Positions 27,561 through 38,443 are shown, counted from the stretch's first letter. The stretch is DNA of 64,000 bases from Pantoea endophytica (GCF_002858935.1 NZ_PJRT01000028.1:118412-182411), one strand, 5' to 3'. Program-made: numbers and translations. The notes: generated from the letters alone by a model not told the origin.

Positions 27561-29518
27561 TCTCCCTGGTTGAACAAACGGCGGCGATGCAGCGTGCAGG
27601 CATTCGCCGCCTTTGCGTGATAGCGGGTGATGCGGAGTGGGCGCAGCAGCAGGCCACAGGTTGGCACACCGCGCTGCCCGGCGACTGGCTGACGGTGAGC
27701 GACAGCACCGATTTCTCGCACGCCGTTGCGCCCGCTGCCTTACGCACCTTGTTGGGACGTGAGTTTCAGCATGCGATATTCGATGCCCGCCGCGGTTTTC
27801 ACGCCGAAGCTTTTGCAGCACTGGCCGGAACCTTACGCGCGGGCAGCTGGTTATTGCTGTTAACGCCTGATTGGGAAAGCTGGCCCAAGCAGACCGATGC
27901 CGACAGCCTGCGCTGGGCGGATGTCGCTGAACCGATCGCCACGCCGCATTTTATCCACCATCTGCAATCGCTGATGCGGCAAGACGCGCAGGTGATGTTG
28001 CAACGTCAGCATCAAGCGGTGCGTTATCCGGTGGAAACGCATCTGCCCGACTGGCGCTGTCAGGTACCGCAGCAGCAGGCGCAAATCCTTGAACAGCTTG
28101 AAGCGATGCCGCCGGGCGTGGCAGTGATCACCGCCGCGCGCGGTCGCGGCAAATCGGCGTTGGCCGGCATGCTGGCGCAGCGCAATCAACACTGTTTAGT
28201 CACGGCACCGGCCAAAGTCTCCACGGCGGTGCTGGCAGAATTTGCTGGTGAGCATTTCAGTTTCATGGCTCCCGATGCCGTTCTCGCGCAGGAAGCGACG
28301 CCTCAGGCGCAGTGGTTGATTGTCGATGAAGCGGCCGCCATTCCCGCGCCCATCCTGCAACAGCTGGTGCAACGTTTCCCGCGCGTACTGCTTATCACTA
28401 CCGTGCAAGGTTATGAAGGCACCGGACGCGGCTTTATGCTGCGCTTCTGCGCCACCTTGCCGGATGTGCGCCTCTTCCAGCTCGACGAGCCGTTGCGCTG
28501 GTCGCCGAACGATCCGCTGGAGCAGTGGCTCAGCCAGGCGTTGCTGTTTGAAGAGGCGCAGGAGAGCCGCGCAAGCGATGAGATCGCCATTTATCCGGCA
28601 ACGCCGGAACACAACATAACGGCGCTGGAAGCGGGCTATCGCCTGCTTGCCAGTGCGCACTATCGCACTTCGCCACTGGATTTACGGCGCATGCTGGATG
28701 CGCCCGGCATGCGTTTTTGGTTGGCGGGTGCAGCCGAACAGGTAACCGGCGCGTTGTGGCTGGTAGAAGAGGGCGGATTGGATCAGCCATTGGCTGACGC
28801 GGTGTGGGCCGGTCATCGTCGGCCGCGTGGCAATCTGGTGGCGCAATCGCTGGCGGCCCATGCCGGTTTCGCGCAGGCGGCAACGCTGCGCTCACTGCGC
28901 ATTAGCCGGATTGCGGTGCAGGCGTCACAGCGTCAGCGTGGGATCGGCAAAGCATTGGTGGCCACCGCACGTCAGCAGGCGCAGAAATGTGATTATCTCT
29001 CGGTGAGTTTCGGCTACACCGAATCCTTGTGGCACTTCTGGCGCGCCTGCGGTTTTACGCTGGTGCGGATTGGCTCGCAGCGCGAAGCCAGCAGCGGCTG
29101 CTATGCCGCGATGGCGCTGCTGGCAATCTCGGCGGCAGGTGAAGCGCTACAACAGCAGGCAGCGCAGCGCCTGGCGCGTGATTGGCTGTGGCTGCAAGCG
29201 ATTATAGATTTACCGTTAACGCTGGTAAGCGATGCCAGCCAGCAGCTAAACGAGGATGACTGGGCGCTGCTGGCCGGCTTTGCCTGGGCGCAGCGCCCGT
29301 TCGAAGCCAGCTACGCGGCGCTACAGCGGCTGGTGCGCCAGTCTCCTTCACCGTTGTTGAATGCCATCCTGCTGCAAAAACAGACGCTAACCGATGCCGC
29401 GCAACATGCCGGTCTCAGCGGTCGTAAAGCCTTGATAAACCAGCTGCGATCGGAAGCTGGCGCAGCACTGATTCGCCTCAATCCCGACGCGGCGCAGCGG
29501 CTGCGTTCATTGCAATAA
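27557..29518 (+). CDS. tmcA: tRNA(Met) cytidine acetyltransferase TmcA
   Basis: Acetylates N4 of the wobble cytidine of elongator tRNA(Met), using acetyl-CoA and ATP to keep AUG decoding accurate. It has 653 residues. The ATP-binding loop [12 protein letters not shown] lies near residue 197, Walker B is [10 protein letters not shown], followed by the [14 protein letters not shown] helicase-like motif. The GNAT acetyl-CoA site [20 protein letters not shown] lies near residue 460, and a tRNA-binding tail follows. The start is GTG 27557, overlapping the ypfJ stop (GTGA); this coupled arrangement fits the expected N-terminus. Confidence 0.93.
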   Translation: MISLVEQTAAMQRAGIRRLCVIAGDAEWAQQQATGWHTALPGDWLTVSDSTDFSHAVAPAALRTLLGREFQHAIFDARRGFHAEAFAALAGTLRAGSWLLLLTPDWESWPKQTDADSLRWADVAEPIATPHFIHHLQSLMRQDAQVMLQRQHQAVRYPVETHLPDWRCQVPQQQAQILEQLEAMPPGVAVITAARGRGKSALAGMLAQRNQHCLVTAPAKVSTAVLAEFAGEHFSFMAPDAVLAQEATPQAQWLIVDEAAAIPAPILQQLVQRFPRVLLITTVQGYEGTGRGFMLRFCATLPDVRLFQLDEPLRWSPNDPLEQWLSQALLFEEAQESRASDEIAIYPATPEHNITALEAGYRLLASAHYRTSPLDLRRMLDAPGMRFWLAGAAEQVTGALWLVEEGGLDQPLADAVWAGHRRPRGNLVAQSLAAHAGFAQAATLRSLRISRIAVQASQRQRGIGKALVATARQQAQKCDYLSVSFGYTESLWHFWRACGFTLVRIGSQREASSGCYAAMALLAISAAGEALQQQAAQRLARDWLWLQAIIDLPLTLVSDASQQLNEDDWALLAGFAWAQRPFEASYAALQRLVRQSPSPLLNAILLQKQTLTDAAQHAGLSGRKALINQLRSEAGAALIRLNPDAAQRLRSLQ

Positions 29519-29591
29519 ATCCATTATCTCGTTCAAATTTTCCCGATATCTCTGTGCCAGCAGCGGCGTATAGTGATTTGAGGAGGATCTT

Positions 29592-30287
29592 ATGGCACTA
29601 CGATATGTAATTGTTCAGCAACCCAGCAGTGCAGCACAGCTGTTTCTGCTGTATCACGGCATCAACGACAACCCGGATTCGATGGCGCAGATTGGTAGCT
29701 GGTTCGCGAAAGCGTTCCCGCAAGCGCTGGTGGTGTCGGTCGGCGCACCTTACGCGGGCAGCGTGCCGCAAGGACGTCAGTGGTTTGCCGATATACCGCC
29801 GCACGATCGTTCGGAACAGCAGGGCGTGGATGCGATCATGCCAGAGTTCGTGGCATCGGTGCGTCACTGGCAGCAAGAGAGCGGCGTGCGTGCCGAAGCC
29901 ACGGCGCTGGTGGGCTTTTCCCAGGGCGGCATCATGGTGCTGGAAGGCATGAAAGCGCAGCCGGATTTGGCGGGACGCGCGATTGTGTTCAGCGGCCGCT
30001 ATGCCACGCTGCCGTTGCGGGCCAGCACGCGCAATACCATTCATCTGATTCATGGCGATTACGACGAACAAATCCCGCTGCAGCACGCCGAAGAGGCGAA
30101 GCAACGTCTGATTTCGTTGGGCGGCGATGTCACGCTGGATGTGGTGGAAGATTTACCGCACGCGATTAACGATCGCAGCATGGAACTGGCGCTGAATCAT
30201 CTGCGTTATACTGTGCCGCGTCGTTACTTCGATGAGGCGCTAAGCGGTGCGAAGCCGGGCGATGATGATGTGGTGATGATGATGTAG
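29592..30287 (+). CDS. ypfH: YpfH-type carboxylesterase
   Basis: Alpha/beta hydrolase of 231 residues of the phospholipase/carboxylesterase group; E. coli YpfH hydrolyses short-chain esters. The nucleophile elbow is GFSQGG (near residue 117), the acid is in HLIHGDYDEQIP and the histidine in VEDLPHAINDRS. It is cytoplasmic, with no signal peptide. AGGAGG lies nine bases before the ATG. The C-terminus ends with a run of Asp, Val and Met (DDDVVMMM). It converges on ypfN across a palindromic repeat. Confidence 0.92.
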   Translation: MALRYVIVQQPSSAAQLFLLYHGINDNPDSMAQIGSWFAKAFPQALVVSVGAPYAGSVPQGRQWFADIPPHDRSEQQGVDAIMPEFVASVRHWQQESGVRAEATALVGFSQGGIMVLEGMKAQPDLAGRAIVFSGRYATLPLRASTRNTIHLIHGDYDEQIPLQHAEEAKQRLISLGGDVTLDVVEDLPHAINDRSMELALNHLRYTVPRRYFDEALSGAKPGDDDVVMMM

Positions 30288-30295
30288 CAGGATGC

Positions 30296-30323
30296 GTAAC
30301 GGCGCGAGTTATCGCGCCGTTTG
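30296..30323. repeat. short palindrome related to the dispersed repeat; likely bidirectional terminator (copy 3)
   Basis: AACGGCGCGAGTTATCGCGC followed by CGTTT keeps the core GGCGCG...CGCGCC of the dispersed repeat but lacks the outer GTAG/CTAC ends. It lies between the convergent ypfH and ypfN. Confidence 0.6.
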
Positions 30324-30334
30324 CGATATGACGA

Positions 30335-30523
30335 TTATTTCTTTTTCGGCCAGTCGTCCTCGTCATCCCATTTATCGTTGAAATCACGATGCGGCGGTAA
30401 CGTCGGTTTGTTGTCCATGAATTTTTTATGGTCGATACGTTTTAGGTCTTTGTAAACGTTCATCAAAATACCAACCATCAGCAGGATCACCAGGATCCAC
30501 CAGTACTCTTTAAAGAATTCCAT
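30335..30523 (-). CDS. ypfN: small membrane protein YpfN
   Basis: A 62-residue protein with one membrane segment (about 8-24, [17 protein letters not shown]) and a conserved acidic tail ([20 protein letters not shown]). It matches the UPF0370 family member YpfN of E. coli. Function unknown. ATG 30523 follows AAGGGG. The gene starts 19 bases after dapE ends, so it is probably in the yffB-dapE-ypfN operon. Confidence 0.93.
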   Translation of the reverse strand: MEFFKEYWWILVILLMVGILMNVYKDLKRIDHKKFMDNKPTLPPHRDFNDKWDDEDDWPKKK

Positions 30524-30542
30524 CCCCTTTCTCCTTTCGCGC

Positions 30543-31670
30543 TTAGGCGATCAGCTGTTCCATGATGCGCTGATACATACGGCTCAGCATCTGCAAATCT
30601 GACGCTTTCACGCACTCATTGATCTTATGAATGGTGGCGTTCACCGGGCCCAGTTCCACCACCTGCGCACCCATGCGCGCAATGAAGCGCCCATCGGAGG
30701 TGCCGCCGGTAGTTAGCAACTGCGGCTTAATTTCATTATAGTGCGCCACAGCGTTCACCACGGCATCCACCAGCTTACCGCGTGATGTCAGGAATGGCTG
30801 GCCGGAAACATTCCACTCCAGCGTATAGCGCAGCTGATGACGATCGAGCAGCTCCGCCACGCGATCTTTAATCATCTGATCGGTCAACTGCGTGCTGAAA
30901 CGGAAGTTGAACTGCACAAAGAATTCGCCAGGAATCACGTTGTTGCTGCCGGTTCCGGCTTGCACGTTGGCGATCTGCATGCTGGTCGGCGGGAAGAATT
31001 CGTTGCCTCCATCCCACACGGTTTCTACCAGCTCATTCAGCGCCGGCATGGCGCGATGCACCGGATTATCCGCCAGATGCGGATAGGCTACGTGGCCCTG
31101 CACGCCATGAATAGTGAGATTCGCGGTCATCGAGCCGCGACGGCCATTCTTCACCACGTCACCCACAATCTCGGTGCTCGACGGTTCGCCGACCAGGCAA
31201 TAATCCATGCGTTCGTTGCGCGCCATCAAGCGCTCAACCACTTTCACCGTTCCGTTAACCGCGCTGGCTTCTTCATCGGAGGTAATCAGAAACGCCAGAC
31301 GACCTTTATGCTGCGGATTAGCGGCCACAAAGCGTTCCGCTGCCACCACCATCGCCGCCAGCGAACCTTTCATATCGGCGGCACCGCGGCCAAACAGCAT
31401 GCCGTCGCGGATGCTGGGTTCAAACGGCGGGCTGATCCAGCGGTTGGCGTCGCCCGGCGGCACCACATCGGTATGACCGGCAAACGCCAGCGTTTCGCCC
31501 TGGCCGCGCGTCGCCCAAAAGTTCAGCGTATCGCCAATGTGCATTGGCTCAACCGTGAAGCCGATGGCTTCCAGACGCGCAATCAGCAGCGCCTGACAAC
31601 CGGCATCATCCGGGCTGAGTGACGGGCGACGGATAAGCTGCTGAGCCAGCTCAATAACCGGACAGAACAT
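30543..31670 (-). CDS. dapE: succinyl-diaminopimelate desuccinylase
   Basis: Removes succinate from N-succinyl-LL-diaminopimelate, a late step of lysine and cell-wall synthesis. It has 375 residues, as in E. coli. Metal ligands are in [34 protein letters not shown] and the C-terminal [19 protein letters not shown] 31670 gives [17 protein letters not shown], the family N-terminus; the upstream extension to 31736 would overlap yffB. There is a one-base gap to the yffB stop. Confidence 0.97.
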   Translation of the reverse strand: MFCPVIELAQQLIRRPSLSPDDAGCQALLIARLEAIGFTVEPMHIGDTLNFWATRGQGETLAFAGHTDVVPPGDANRWISPPFEPSIRDGMLFGRGAADMKGSLAAMVVAAERFVAANPQHKGRLAFLITSDEEASAVNGTVKVVERLMARNERMDYCLVGEPSSTEIVGDVVKNGRRGSMTANLTIHGVQGHVAYPHLADNPVHRAMPALNELVETVWDGGNEFFPPTSMQIANVQAGTGSNNVIPGEFFVQFNFRFSTQLTDQMIKDRVAELLDRHQLRYTLEWNVSGQPFLTSRGKLVDAVVNAVAHYNEIKPQLLTTGGTSDGRFIARMGAQVVELGPVNATIHKINECVKASDLQMLSRMYQRIMEQLIA

Positions 31671-31671
31671 A

Positions 31672-32040
31672 TTATGACTTCTCCTGGATAAAGGCGGAAT
31701 AAAGGGAATCTTTGAAGCCGACCAGCAGATCGCCATTCGGCGCGGCTAACACCGGACGCTTGATGATGGCAGGCTGCGCCAGCATCACCGCTTTGGCGCT
31801 GGCGGCATCGTTTACCGCGTCGCGTTCGGCTTCCGGCAGCTTGCGCCACGTGGTACCGCGCGTATTCAGCAGCGCCTCATAACCGAGTTGATCGATAAAC
31901 GATTGCAGCAGCGCGTCGTCAATGCCCTCCACGCGATAGTCGTGAAAACAGTAGTCGATACCGGAAGACGCTAAATAGTTGCGTGCTTTTTTAATCGTGT
32001 CGCAATTTTTAATTCCGTACATCACCCACTGCGCTGTCAT
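31672..32040 (-). CDS. yffB: ArsC/Spx-family protein YffB
   Basis: Small thioredoxin-fold protein of 122 residues. The N-terminus [20 protein letters not shown] has a single cysteine at the ArsC position. The [11 protein letters not shown] segment and [18 protein letters not shown] are typical of YffB, which is thought to be a glutathione-dependent thiol reductase. It leads the yffB-dapE-ypfN operon. It is a distant relative of yfgD at 11065 in this window. Confidence 0.92.
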   Translation of the reverse strand: MTAQWVMYGIKNCDTIKKARNYLASSGIDYCFHDYRVEGIDDALLQSFIDQLGYEALLNTRGTTWRKLPEAERDAVNDAASAKAVMLAQPAIIKRPVLAAPNGDLLVGFKDSLYSAFIQEKS

Positions 32041-32444
32041 CGCTTATTCCCGTTGAGTAAAAAATAAAGCGCGAGTTTACCACAGCGCTCTAAGGGCTGT
32101 GAGCGCTGACGGTGAAAGCCGGCCTTATTCACCCATTTTTCATGACCTTTAAGCCGTTATAAATTTTATTACTTAGGGCCAAGAAGCGCTTTCACTTACG
32201 CACCTAATAATTGCCTGCGACATCATTAAGCCACTAAGGATTATCCTAAACGCAGATTTCTGCTACCCGATTTAATTCAGCCATTTTTCCTGCCGCATTA
32301 TAGAGTTGCTGAAATGTGCGTCAGTACGCAATTTCAACAGATTGAAGCTTTTCTACGCTTTTGCCGATAGTGATAACAGGTGGAAACGTATTCACCACCA
32401 GAAAAAAACGGCGTAGAATTGCCGCTACAATAAGAGAGGGTTTT
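32041..32444. other. 400-base AT-rich gap before ypfM
   Basis: Between the divergent yffB and ypfM, visibly AT-rich. GGTGG...CCACC (about 32381-32401) forms a short hairpin. No recognisable open frame or RNA gene was seen. The promoters of yffB and of ypfM must lie here; no convincing -35/-10 pair could be fixed. Confidence 0.45.
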
Positions 32445-32504
32445 ATGGTCGACACCGAAATGGGAAACTGGAAAGAATTCATCGAAGCGATGTTACGTAA
32501 GTAA
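32445..32504 (+). CDS. ypfM: 19-residue small protein YpfM
   Basis: An open frame of 20 codons encodes MVDTEMGNWKEFIEAMLRK. E. coli YpfM, a verified small protein of 19 residues, has the same length and the same GNWK-FIE-MLRK core. AGAGAGGG lies four bases upstream of the ATG, and a strong terminator follows 62 bases later. Its location between yffB and acrD is also conserved. The sequence would form one amphipathic helix. Function unknown. Confidence 0.88.
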   Translation: MVDTEMGNWKEFIEAMLRK

Positions 32505-32566
32505 CGCGTGAAGAGAAAAGCAGGGCACTTCCCAACTTGCTGTAATTCTTACCACACACAACAATA

Positions 32567-32599
32567 AAGCCGCCATGGATGTTCATGGCGGCTTTTTTA
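32567..32599. terminator. strong terminator after ypfM
   Basis: AAGCCGCCATG and CATGGCGGCTT pair over eleven bases with loop GATGTT, followed by TTTTTT. It is the end of the ypfM transcript; a run of A before the stem also allows some activity on acrD transcripts from the other side. Confidence 0.88.
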
Positions 32600-32700
32600 T
32601 TCATTTAACCGCGCGCGATATATCACGCCGCGACAAGTGTGTGCACTTGATATGCGCGGAACCTGATGTCCGCACAAGCCTTAGCGGCGCAATGGCCTGC

Positions 32701-35700
32701 TTAATCGTGCGGCTTCTCTTTCAGCGGGAAGCGGCGGCGTACCACCACAAAGAACAGCGGCACAAAGAAAATCGCCAGCACGGTAGCGGAAATCATCCCG
32801 CCCATCACGCCGGTACCCACCGCGTGCTGGCTGCCGGAACCGGCACCGCTGCTGATGGCCATCGGCAGTACCCCGAAGATAAACGCCAGCGAAGTCATCA
32901 GGATCGGGCGCAGACGCTGACGCGAAGCCTCCAGCGTAGACTCCATCAGCTCGCGGCCTTTACTGTTGATCTCATTGGCGAACTCGACAATCAAAATGGC
33001 ATTCTTCGCCGACAAGCCAATCACCGTGAGCAAGCCCACCTGGAAATAGACATCGTTCTCCAGCCCGCGCATCCAGGTTGCCACCAGCGCGCCCACCACG
33101 CCGAGCGGCACCACCAGCATCACTGAGAATGGAATCGACCAGCTCTCATACAACGCCGCCAGACACAGGAATACCACCAGCAGCGAAATCGCATACAGCG
33201 CCGGCGCCTGAGAACCGGACAAACGTTCCTGATAGGAGGCGCCGGTCCACTGGAAGCCTACGCCCAGCGGCAGCTGCCCAACCAGTTTCTCCATCTCGTC
33301 CATCGCGGTACCGCTGCTGACGCCGTTCGCCGCTTCACCGACAATCTCCAGCGCAGAGTAACCGTTGTAGCGCTCCAGACGCGGTGAACCGGTTTGCCAA
33401 TGGCTGGTGGCGAAGGCAGAGAAGGGCACCATGCTGCCGCTGTTGTTACGCACATACCACTTATTTACGTCTTCCGGCAGCATGCGGAACTCTGCCGCCG
33501 CCTGCACGTAGACTTTCTTCACGCGACCGCGATCGAGGAAGTCATTGACGTAAGTTGAGCCCCACGCGGTGGTTAAGGTGTCGTTGATGGTATCCAGCGA
33601 CACGCCAAGCGCCTGCGCTTTGCGCTGGTCGACATCAATCTGCAACTGCGGGCTGTCGTCGAGGCCGTTGTGACGTACCCGCGACAGCGCCGGATTGCTG
33701 TCAGCCATCTCCAGTAACTTATCGCGCATTGCCATTAGTCGCGTGTGGCCGATGCCACCGTGATCCTGCAGCTCCATATCGAAGCCCGACGAACTGCCCA
33801 TGCCGGTAATCGCGGGCGGGCTGCTGGCGATAACGCGCGCTTCGTTGATCTTGTGGAAGGCTTTAGTCGCGCGCTCAATGATGGCGAAAGAGGTGCGATC
33901 GCTGCCCGGACGCTCCTCCCAATCTTTCAAGCGAACGAACAGGCGCGCGACGTTTTGACCGTTACCGCCAGGACCCGCTCCGATAGTGGAGAACACCGAA
34001 ACCACATTGTCTTTCTCCTGGGTCATATAATAATTTTCGACCTTCGCCACCACGTTCGAGGTTTGTTGCAGCGTCGAACCGGCCGGCAATTGCACCTGCG
34101 TCAGGAACACGCCGCGATCTTCCAGCGGCAGGAACGAGGTGGGCAGACGAATAAACAGGAACGCCATCACGCCGATAATCGCCAGATAGAGCAGCAGCCA
34201 GCGGCCGCCTTTACGCAGAATTTTAGCGACGCCGCGCTCGTAACGTTCTGCGCTGGCGTTGAAGGTGCGGTTAAACCAGCCGAAGAAGCCACGACGACCG
34301 TGATGATGGCCTTGCTCCAGCGGTTTCAGCAGCGTGGAACAGAGCGCGGGCGTCAGAATCATCGCCACCAATACCGAAAGCACCATCGCCGAAACGATAG
34401 TGATTGAAAACTGGCGATAGATGGCGCCGACGGTGCCGCCAAAGAACGCCATCGGCACAAACACCGCCGACAGCACCAGCGCAATGCCAACCAGCGCGCC
34501 CTGAATCTGGCCCATCGATTTACGCGTGGCTGCGCGCGGCGACAGACCTTCCTCACTCATGATGCGCTCGACGTTTTCCACCACCACGATGGCATCATCC
34601 ACCAGCAAGCCGATGGCGAGCACCATGGCGAACATCGTCAGGGTGTTGATGCTGTAGCCGAAGGCGTAGAGCACCGCAAAGGTGCCGAGCAGCACCACCG
34701 GCACGGCAATAGTCGGAATTAGCGTGGCACGGAAGTTTTGCAGGAACAGATACATCACAAGGAACACCAGCAGGATCGCTTCCAGCAGGGTCTTCACCAC
34801 GTCTTTAATCGAGGCCTTAACAAACGGCGTGGTTTCGTAAGCGACTTTGGCTTCCAGCCCGTGCGGAAAGTAATGCGACAGCTCAGCAATACGCTCACGC
34901 ACCAGTTTGTCGGTATTCATCTCATTGGCACCGGAAGCCAGCTTAATGCCGAGCCCCGATGCCGCCTGACCATTGTAGCGGCTGAGGAAGTCATATTTTT
35001 CCGCGCCCATCGCCACATCCGCCACATCGCCGAGCGTCACCACCGAGCCGTCGCTGTTGGTTTTCAGCGTCACCGCTTTGAACTGCGCCGGGGTTTGCAG
35101 CATCGACTGCGCATTCACCGTGGCGTTGAGCGCTTGCTTGTCCACCGACGGCAATCCGCCTACCTGACCCACCGCCACCTGCGCATTTTGCGATTCAATC
35201 GCGCTCACCACGTCTTCGGTGGTCAGCGCGTAGGCAATCAGCTTGTTGGGATCGAGCCAGATACGCATCGCATATTGCGAGCCGTAAGCATCCACCTGGC
35301 CGACGCCATCAACACGGCTGAGCGGATCCTGAATGTTACTGGCGACGTAATCTGAAATATCCTGTTTGTCCATGCTTCCGTCGGTAGAGACGAAGGCAAT
35401 CATCAGGATATTGCTGTCACCGGTTTTATTCACCGTCACACCTTGTGACTGTACAGCCGCAGGCAATTTACGCAGCGCACTTTGCAATTGGTTTTGCACC
35501 TGCTGGCGCGCTTCGTCGGGGTTGGTGCCAGCGGTAAAGGTGAGGGTGATCTGGGCCTGGCCGGTGTTGCTGCTGTTGGAGGACATGTACATCAAATTAT
35601 CGATGCCGGTCATGTTCTGTTCGATAACTTGCGTAACGGTGTTTTCCAGCGTTTCCGCGGATGCGCCGGGATAGTTGGCGGTGATACGCACGTTAGGCGG

Positions 35701-35817
35701 CGCGAGGTCGGGATATTGCTCAACCGGTAGCGAGACGATCGCCAACGTACCGCACAGGCAGAGCAGAATAGACAGAACCCAGGCAAAAATGGGCCGGTCG
35801 ATAAAGAAATTCGACAT
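32701..35817 (-). CDS. acrD: RND multidrug efflux pump AcrD
   Basis: Inner-membrane proton-driven pump, 1038 residues; in E. coli AcrD exports aminoglycosides and other polar drugs with AcrA and TolC. Twelve membrane segments and two large periplasmic loops are evident. The proton-relay aspartates lie in [19 protein letters not shown] (near 407). Identity to AcrD is very high from [22 protein letters not shown] 35817 is preceded by GAGGAG; the track-like extension from TTG 35835 is unnecessary. No acrA partner is adjacent, as usual for acrD. A BaeR-like box lies upstream. Confidence 0.93.
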   Translation of the reverse strand: MSNFFIDRPIFAWVLSILLCLCGTLAIVSLPVEQYPDLAPPNVRITANYPGASAETLENTVTQVIEQNMTGIDNLMYMSSNSSNTGQAQITLTFTAGTNPDEARQQVQNQLQSALRKLPAAVQSQGVTVNKTGDSNILMIAFVSTDGSMDKQDISDYVASNIQDPLSRVDGVGQVDAYGSQYAMRIWLDPNKLIAYALTTEDVVSAIESQNAQVAVGQVGGLPSVDKQALNATVNAQSMLQTPAQFKAVTLKTNSDGSVVTLGDVADVAMGAEKYDFLSRYNGQAASGLGIKLASGANEMNTDKLVRERIAELSHYFPHGLEAKVAYETTPFVKASIKDVVKTLLEAILLVFLVMYLFLQNFRATLIPTIAVPVVLLGTFAVLYAFGYSINTLTMFAMVLAIGLLVDDAIVVVENVERIMSEEGLSPRAATRKSMGQIQGALVGIALVLSAVFVPMAFFGGTVGAIYRQFSITIVSAMVLSVLVAMILTPALCSTLLKPLEQGHHHGRRGFFGWFNRTFNASAERYERGVAKILRKGGRWLLLYLAIIGVMAFLFIRLPTSFLPLEDRGVFLTQVQLPAGSTLQQTSNVVAKVENYYMTQEKDNVVSVFSTIGAGPGGNGQNVARLFVRLKDWEERPGSDRTSFAIIERATKAFHKINEARVIASSPPAITGMGSSSGFDMELQDHGGIGHTRLMAMRDKLLEMADSNPALSRVRHNGLDDSPQLQIDVDQRKAQALGVSLDTINDTLTTAWGSTYVNDFLDRGRVKKVYVQAAAEFRMLPEDVNKWYVRNNSGSMVPFSAFATSHWQTGSPRLERYNGYSALEIVGEAANGVSSGTAMDEMEKLVGQLPLGVGFQWTGASYQERLSGSQAPALYAISLLVVFLCLAALYESWSIPFSVMLVVPLGVVGALVATWMRGLENDVYFQVGLLTVIGLSAKNAILIVEFANEINSKGRELMESTLEASRQRLRPILMTSLAFIFGVLPMAISSGAGSGSQHAVGTGVMGGMISATVLAIFFVPLFFVVVRRRFPLKEKPHD

Positions 35818-35964
35818 GAAACCGACACTCCTCAACTGCGTATTTTTTACTTTTATTATGATGAGCGCGATGCGCGGACGGCGTCACGCTGGCGGAGTGC
35901 AAACTGCTCTCTCGAAAGACTCCTGCTGCAGACACTCTACGCGGCACAAATTAGAGAATCGTGA

Positions 35965-35982
35965 GTAAATTATGGAGAAAGT
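35965..35982 (-). promoter_or_regulatory. candidate BaeR box of acrD
   Basis: Read on the acrD strand, ACTTTCTCCATAATTTAC matches the BaeR consensus TTTTTCTCCATNATTGGC in its whole core (TTTCTCCATNATT), differing at the first two bases and the GG. A -10-like TAATTT follows about 12 bases downstream on that strand. E. coli acrD is a known BaeR target. Confidence 0.65.
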
Positions 35983-36012
35983 GTAAATATAGTGACGGTT
36001 TTTTGTGCGCGA

Positions 36013-36645
36013 CTACAGATGTCGGCTTTCGAGCCACAGTACCGTAGCGGCAACGCGCGAACGGACATCCAGCTTGCGCAGCAAGTTGCGAATGTGCACT
36101 TTTACCGTCTCTTCGGAGATATGCAAGGTGGCAGCAATTTCCTTATTCGATAAGCCACGCGCCACTTCCTGCAGCACATCCAGTTCGCGTTCGGTGAGCT
36201 GTTTGAACGGATTTGTCGTCGGCTGGCGCGTCGCCAGATAATCGGCCACCACCTCGCTAAACACGTTTTCACCTTTAGCGCCGCGCATCACTTGCGCCAG
36301 CAGTAGTTCGGGTTCGCTGTCCTTGAGCAGATAGCCATCGGCACCAGCATCCACCATCGCATAAATATCACTGCGCGCATCGGAAACCGTCAGCACCAGA
36401 ATCCGTGCGGCGATGCCTTCGTTACGCAGCGCTTTCAGCGTGTCCAGCCCGGACATGCCTTTCATGTTGAGATCCAGCAGAATGACATCCGGCGACAAAC
36501 GGCGTGCTTCGGCCAGCGCTTCGGTGCCGTTATTGGCTTCCGCTACCACGTCCAGCCGGGGCTCCAGCGCCAGCAGCTGGCGAATACCACGGCGCATCAG
36601 TGGATGATCGTCAACGATCATAATTGTCAGGGAAGGGTTAGCCAT
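36013..36645 (-). CDS. narP: nitrate/nitrite response regulator NarP
   Basis: Response regulator of 210 residues. The receiver domain has the phosphorylation aspartate in VILLDLNMKGMSGLD (near 57), and the C-terminal LuxR-type helix-turn-helix is LTERELDVLQEVARGLSNKE through EETVKVHIRNLLRKLDV. It matches NarP more than NarL. It controls the periplasmic nitrate reductase and other anaerobic genes. Unlike E. coli, it lies 109 bases downstream of narQ on the same strand, a probable operon interrupted by a palindromic repeat. Confidence 0.92.
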   Translation of the reverse strand: MANPSLTIMIVDDHPLMRRGIRQLLALEPRLDVVAEANNGTEALAEARRLSPDVILLDLNMKGMSGLDTLKALRNEGIAARILVLTVSDARSDIYAMVDAGADGYLLKDSEPELLLAQVMRGAKGENVFSEVVADYLATRQPTTNPFKQLTERELDVLQEVARGLSNKEIAATLHISEETVKVHIRNLLRKLDVRSRVAATVLWLESRHL

Positions 36646-36690
36646 AATGTCTCCAGTATCAAAGGCAACTTTCTTTCATTAACGCATCTG

Positions 36691-36733
36691 CCGTAGCGGC
36701 GCAGTTTATTGCGCGATGAATCGCGCCGCTACA
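36691..36733. repeat. dispersed palindromic repeat, short form (copy 4)
   Basis: CCGTAGCGGCGCAGTTTATT through GCGCGATGAATCGCGCCGCT and AC, about 43 bases in one palindrome. It sits between narQ and narP, so within a likely operon. Confidence 0.8.
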
Positions 36734-36754
36734 GCAGGTGCGCTCTATAATCTG

Positions 36755-38443
36755 TCAGCTCAACCGGTGCGTCGGGCGCGGTGGAAAACGCAGCGTGACG
36801 CGCGTGCCTTGCGCCTGCGGGGTGATCATCAGCGTGCCGGATAATCGCGCGGCGCGCTCCGCCATGATGGTGAGACCATAATGTCCTGGCGGCTCTTCGA
36901 GGCTGCTGATGCCGCAGCCATCGTCTTCGATGGTCAGTAAGTGGTCCTCATCAGCGACACGCTGATAGTGAATCTGAATATTGTGCGCCTGCGCATGGCG
37001 AATCGCGTTAAGCAGCGCTTCGCGCGCAATCTGCAGCACATGAACTTGCTGCTGCGCATCCAGCATCTGCAAGCCGGGCTGATAATCGAAGTCGATTGCC
37101 GCCTGCGATTGCTCCTGCAGCGGCGCAATCATCGCCTGCATCGCCTGCACTAAATCAGCCTGTTCGATGGTCAGACGGAAGGTGGTCAGCAGTTCGCGCA
37201 GCTGCTGATAGGCTTCGGCCAGCGCGCGATCGAAATCAGCGATAATCGCCAGCGCCTGCGGTTGCGACCCATCGACATTGCGTCGCAGCAGCGCCAGCTG
37301 GATGCGCAGGAAAGAGAGCGACTGCGCCAGCGAATCGTGCAGTTCACGCGCAATGGTGGCGCGCTCTTCTATTAATAGCATCTGCTGATACTGCTTTTGC
37401 GTCTGCCAAATCCACAGTGCGCGCGCCAGCATGTTCGCCAGGCTCTGCATCAATTCGTCGGCGGGCGGTGCGCGGTGGGTTTGCCAGCACAGTTCGCCCA
37501 GCCGCTGCTCTTCCTGCATCAACGGCAAACGCTGCCAGCTCACCTCATCCGCCGCCACACCGGCCTGAAACTCAATCCCTTCGCTGACAATTTTCAGCAC
37601 CGTCAGCGCTTCACGGCGCTGTACCAGACGCAGCAATCCCTGAAACAGTTCGGGATTGGGTGGGCTACTGGTGAGAATTTGTGAGCTTTCATACAGTAGA
37701 GAAAGTGTGCGATTGGCTTGAGTGAGATCTTCGGTTTTATCACGCACCGCGCACTCCAGCAGGCGATAGTGCGAATGCAGCCGTTCGGCCATGGTAGTAA
37801 AAGCCTGCGCCAGCACGCCCAGTTCATTCGGCTGTTGCACCGGCAGCGGCGGAAAAGCGAAATTCGCCTGCTCAACATATTGGCTGGCGGTCACCAGCGC
37901 GTTGAGCGGTCGCACCACGTTGCGGCGGATAAAGCGAATCGTCCACAACGCCAGCGCCACAATCGCCAGAAAACCGAACAGGCTGCTGGCGGCCACCAGA
38001 TGCATCTTCAGTTCAGCATAATGCTGTAATGCCAGCACGAAGCGGTCGATCTCGCTGACGTAGCCCGCGACACGCTGCTGGTAGATTTGTGCCCGCTTGG
38101 GCTGCAACGTTTCCTGCAGCATCGGCCAGCTGTGACGCAGATAGCGATAGCGGCTACTCACTTCAAGCGGTACCCACGCGCGCTCCAGATGCTGCAGCGC
38201 CGGGGATTCCAGCGTTTGCCGGTAGAGTTGGATGTGATGATCCAACTGTTGCGGATCGCGCGTGCTGTCCCATGCCAGACGGTATATCTGCATGCGCAGC
38301 GATCCGGCGACATTCACTGCTTCGGCATCGCGCAGGCTGCTGGAGAGCGTCATCAGCGCCAGCCCGGTGGTCAATAGCGACAGCAGCACAATCACGCTAA
38401 GTGCGCGCGCAATGGTACGAGTAACGGGACGTTTCACAATCAC
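36755..38443 (-). CDS. narQ: nitrate/nitrite sensor kinase NarQ
   Basis: Sensor kinase of 562 residues. It has membrane segment 1 (about 13-35), a periplasmic domain with the nitrate-binding P-box NVAGSLRMQIYRLAW (near residue 45), membrane segment 2 (about 147-168), HAMP, a linker with GAF-like features, and a HisKA_3 kinase domain. The phosphorylated histidine is in ARELHDSLAQSLSFLRIQ (near 368), the N-box in REALLNAIRHAQAHN, and the ATP lid in EDDGCG and GHYGL. It senses nitrate and nitrite and phosphorylates NarP. Confidence 0.94.
   Translation of the reverse strand: MIVKRPVTRTIARALSVIVLLSLLTTGLALMTLSSSLRDAEAVNVAGSLRMQIYRLAWDSTRDPQQLDHHIQLYRQTLESPALQHLERAWVPLEVSSRYRYLRHSWPMLQETLQPKRAQIYQQRVAGYVSEIDRFVLALQHYAELKMHLVAASSLFGFLAIVALALWTIRFIRRNVVRPLNALVTASQYVEQANFAFPPLPVQQPNELGVLAQAFTTMAERLHSHYRLLECAVRDKTEDLTQANRTLSLLYESSQILTSSPPNPELFQGLLRLVQRREALTVLKIVSEGIEFQAGVAADEVSWQRLPLMQEEQRLGELCWQTHRAPPADELMQSLANMLARALWIWQTQKQYQQMLLIEERATIARELHDSLAQSLSFLRIQLALLRRNVDGSQPQALAIIADFDRALAEAYQQLRELLTTFRLTIEQADLVQAMQAMIAPLQEQSQAAIDFDYQPGLQMLDAQQQVHVLQIAREALLNAIRHAQAHNIQIHYQRVADEDHLLTIEDDGCGISSLEEPPGHYGLTIMAERAARLSGTLMITPQAQGTRVTLRFPPRPTHRLS

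Noticed and set aside
32602..32640. CGCGCGATATATCACGCCGCG as an eighth copy of the dispersed repeat
   Set aside because: It shares only the palindromic GC-rich arms, not the GTAGCGGCGC unit; similarity is too low.
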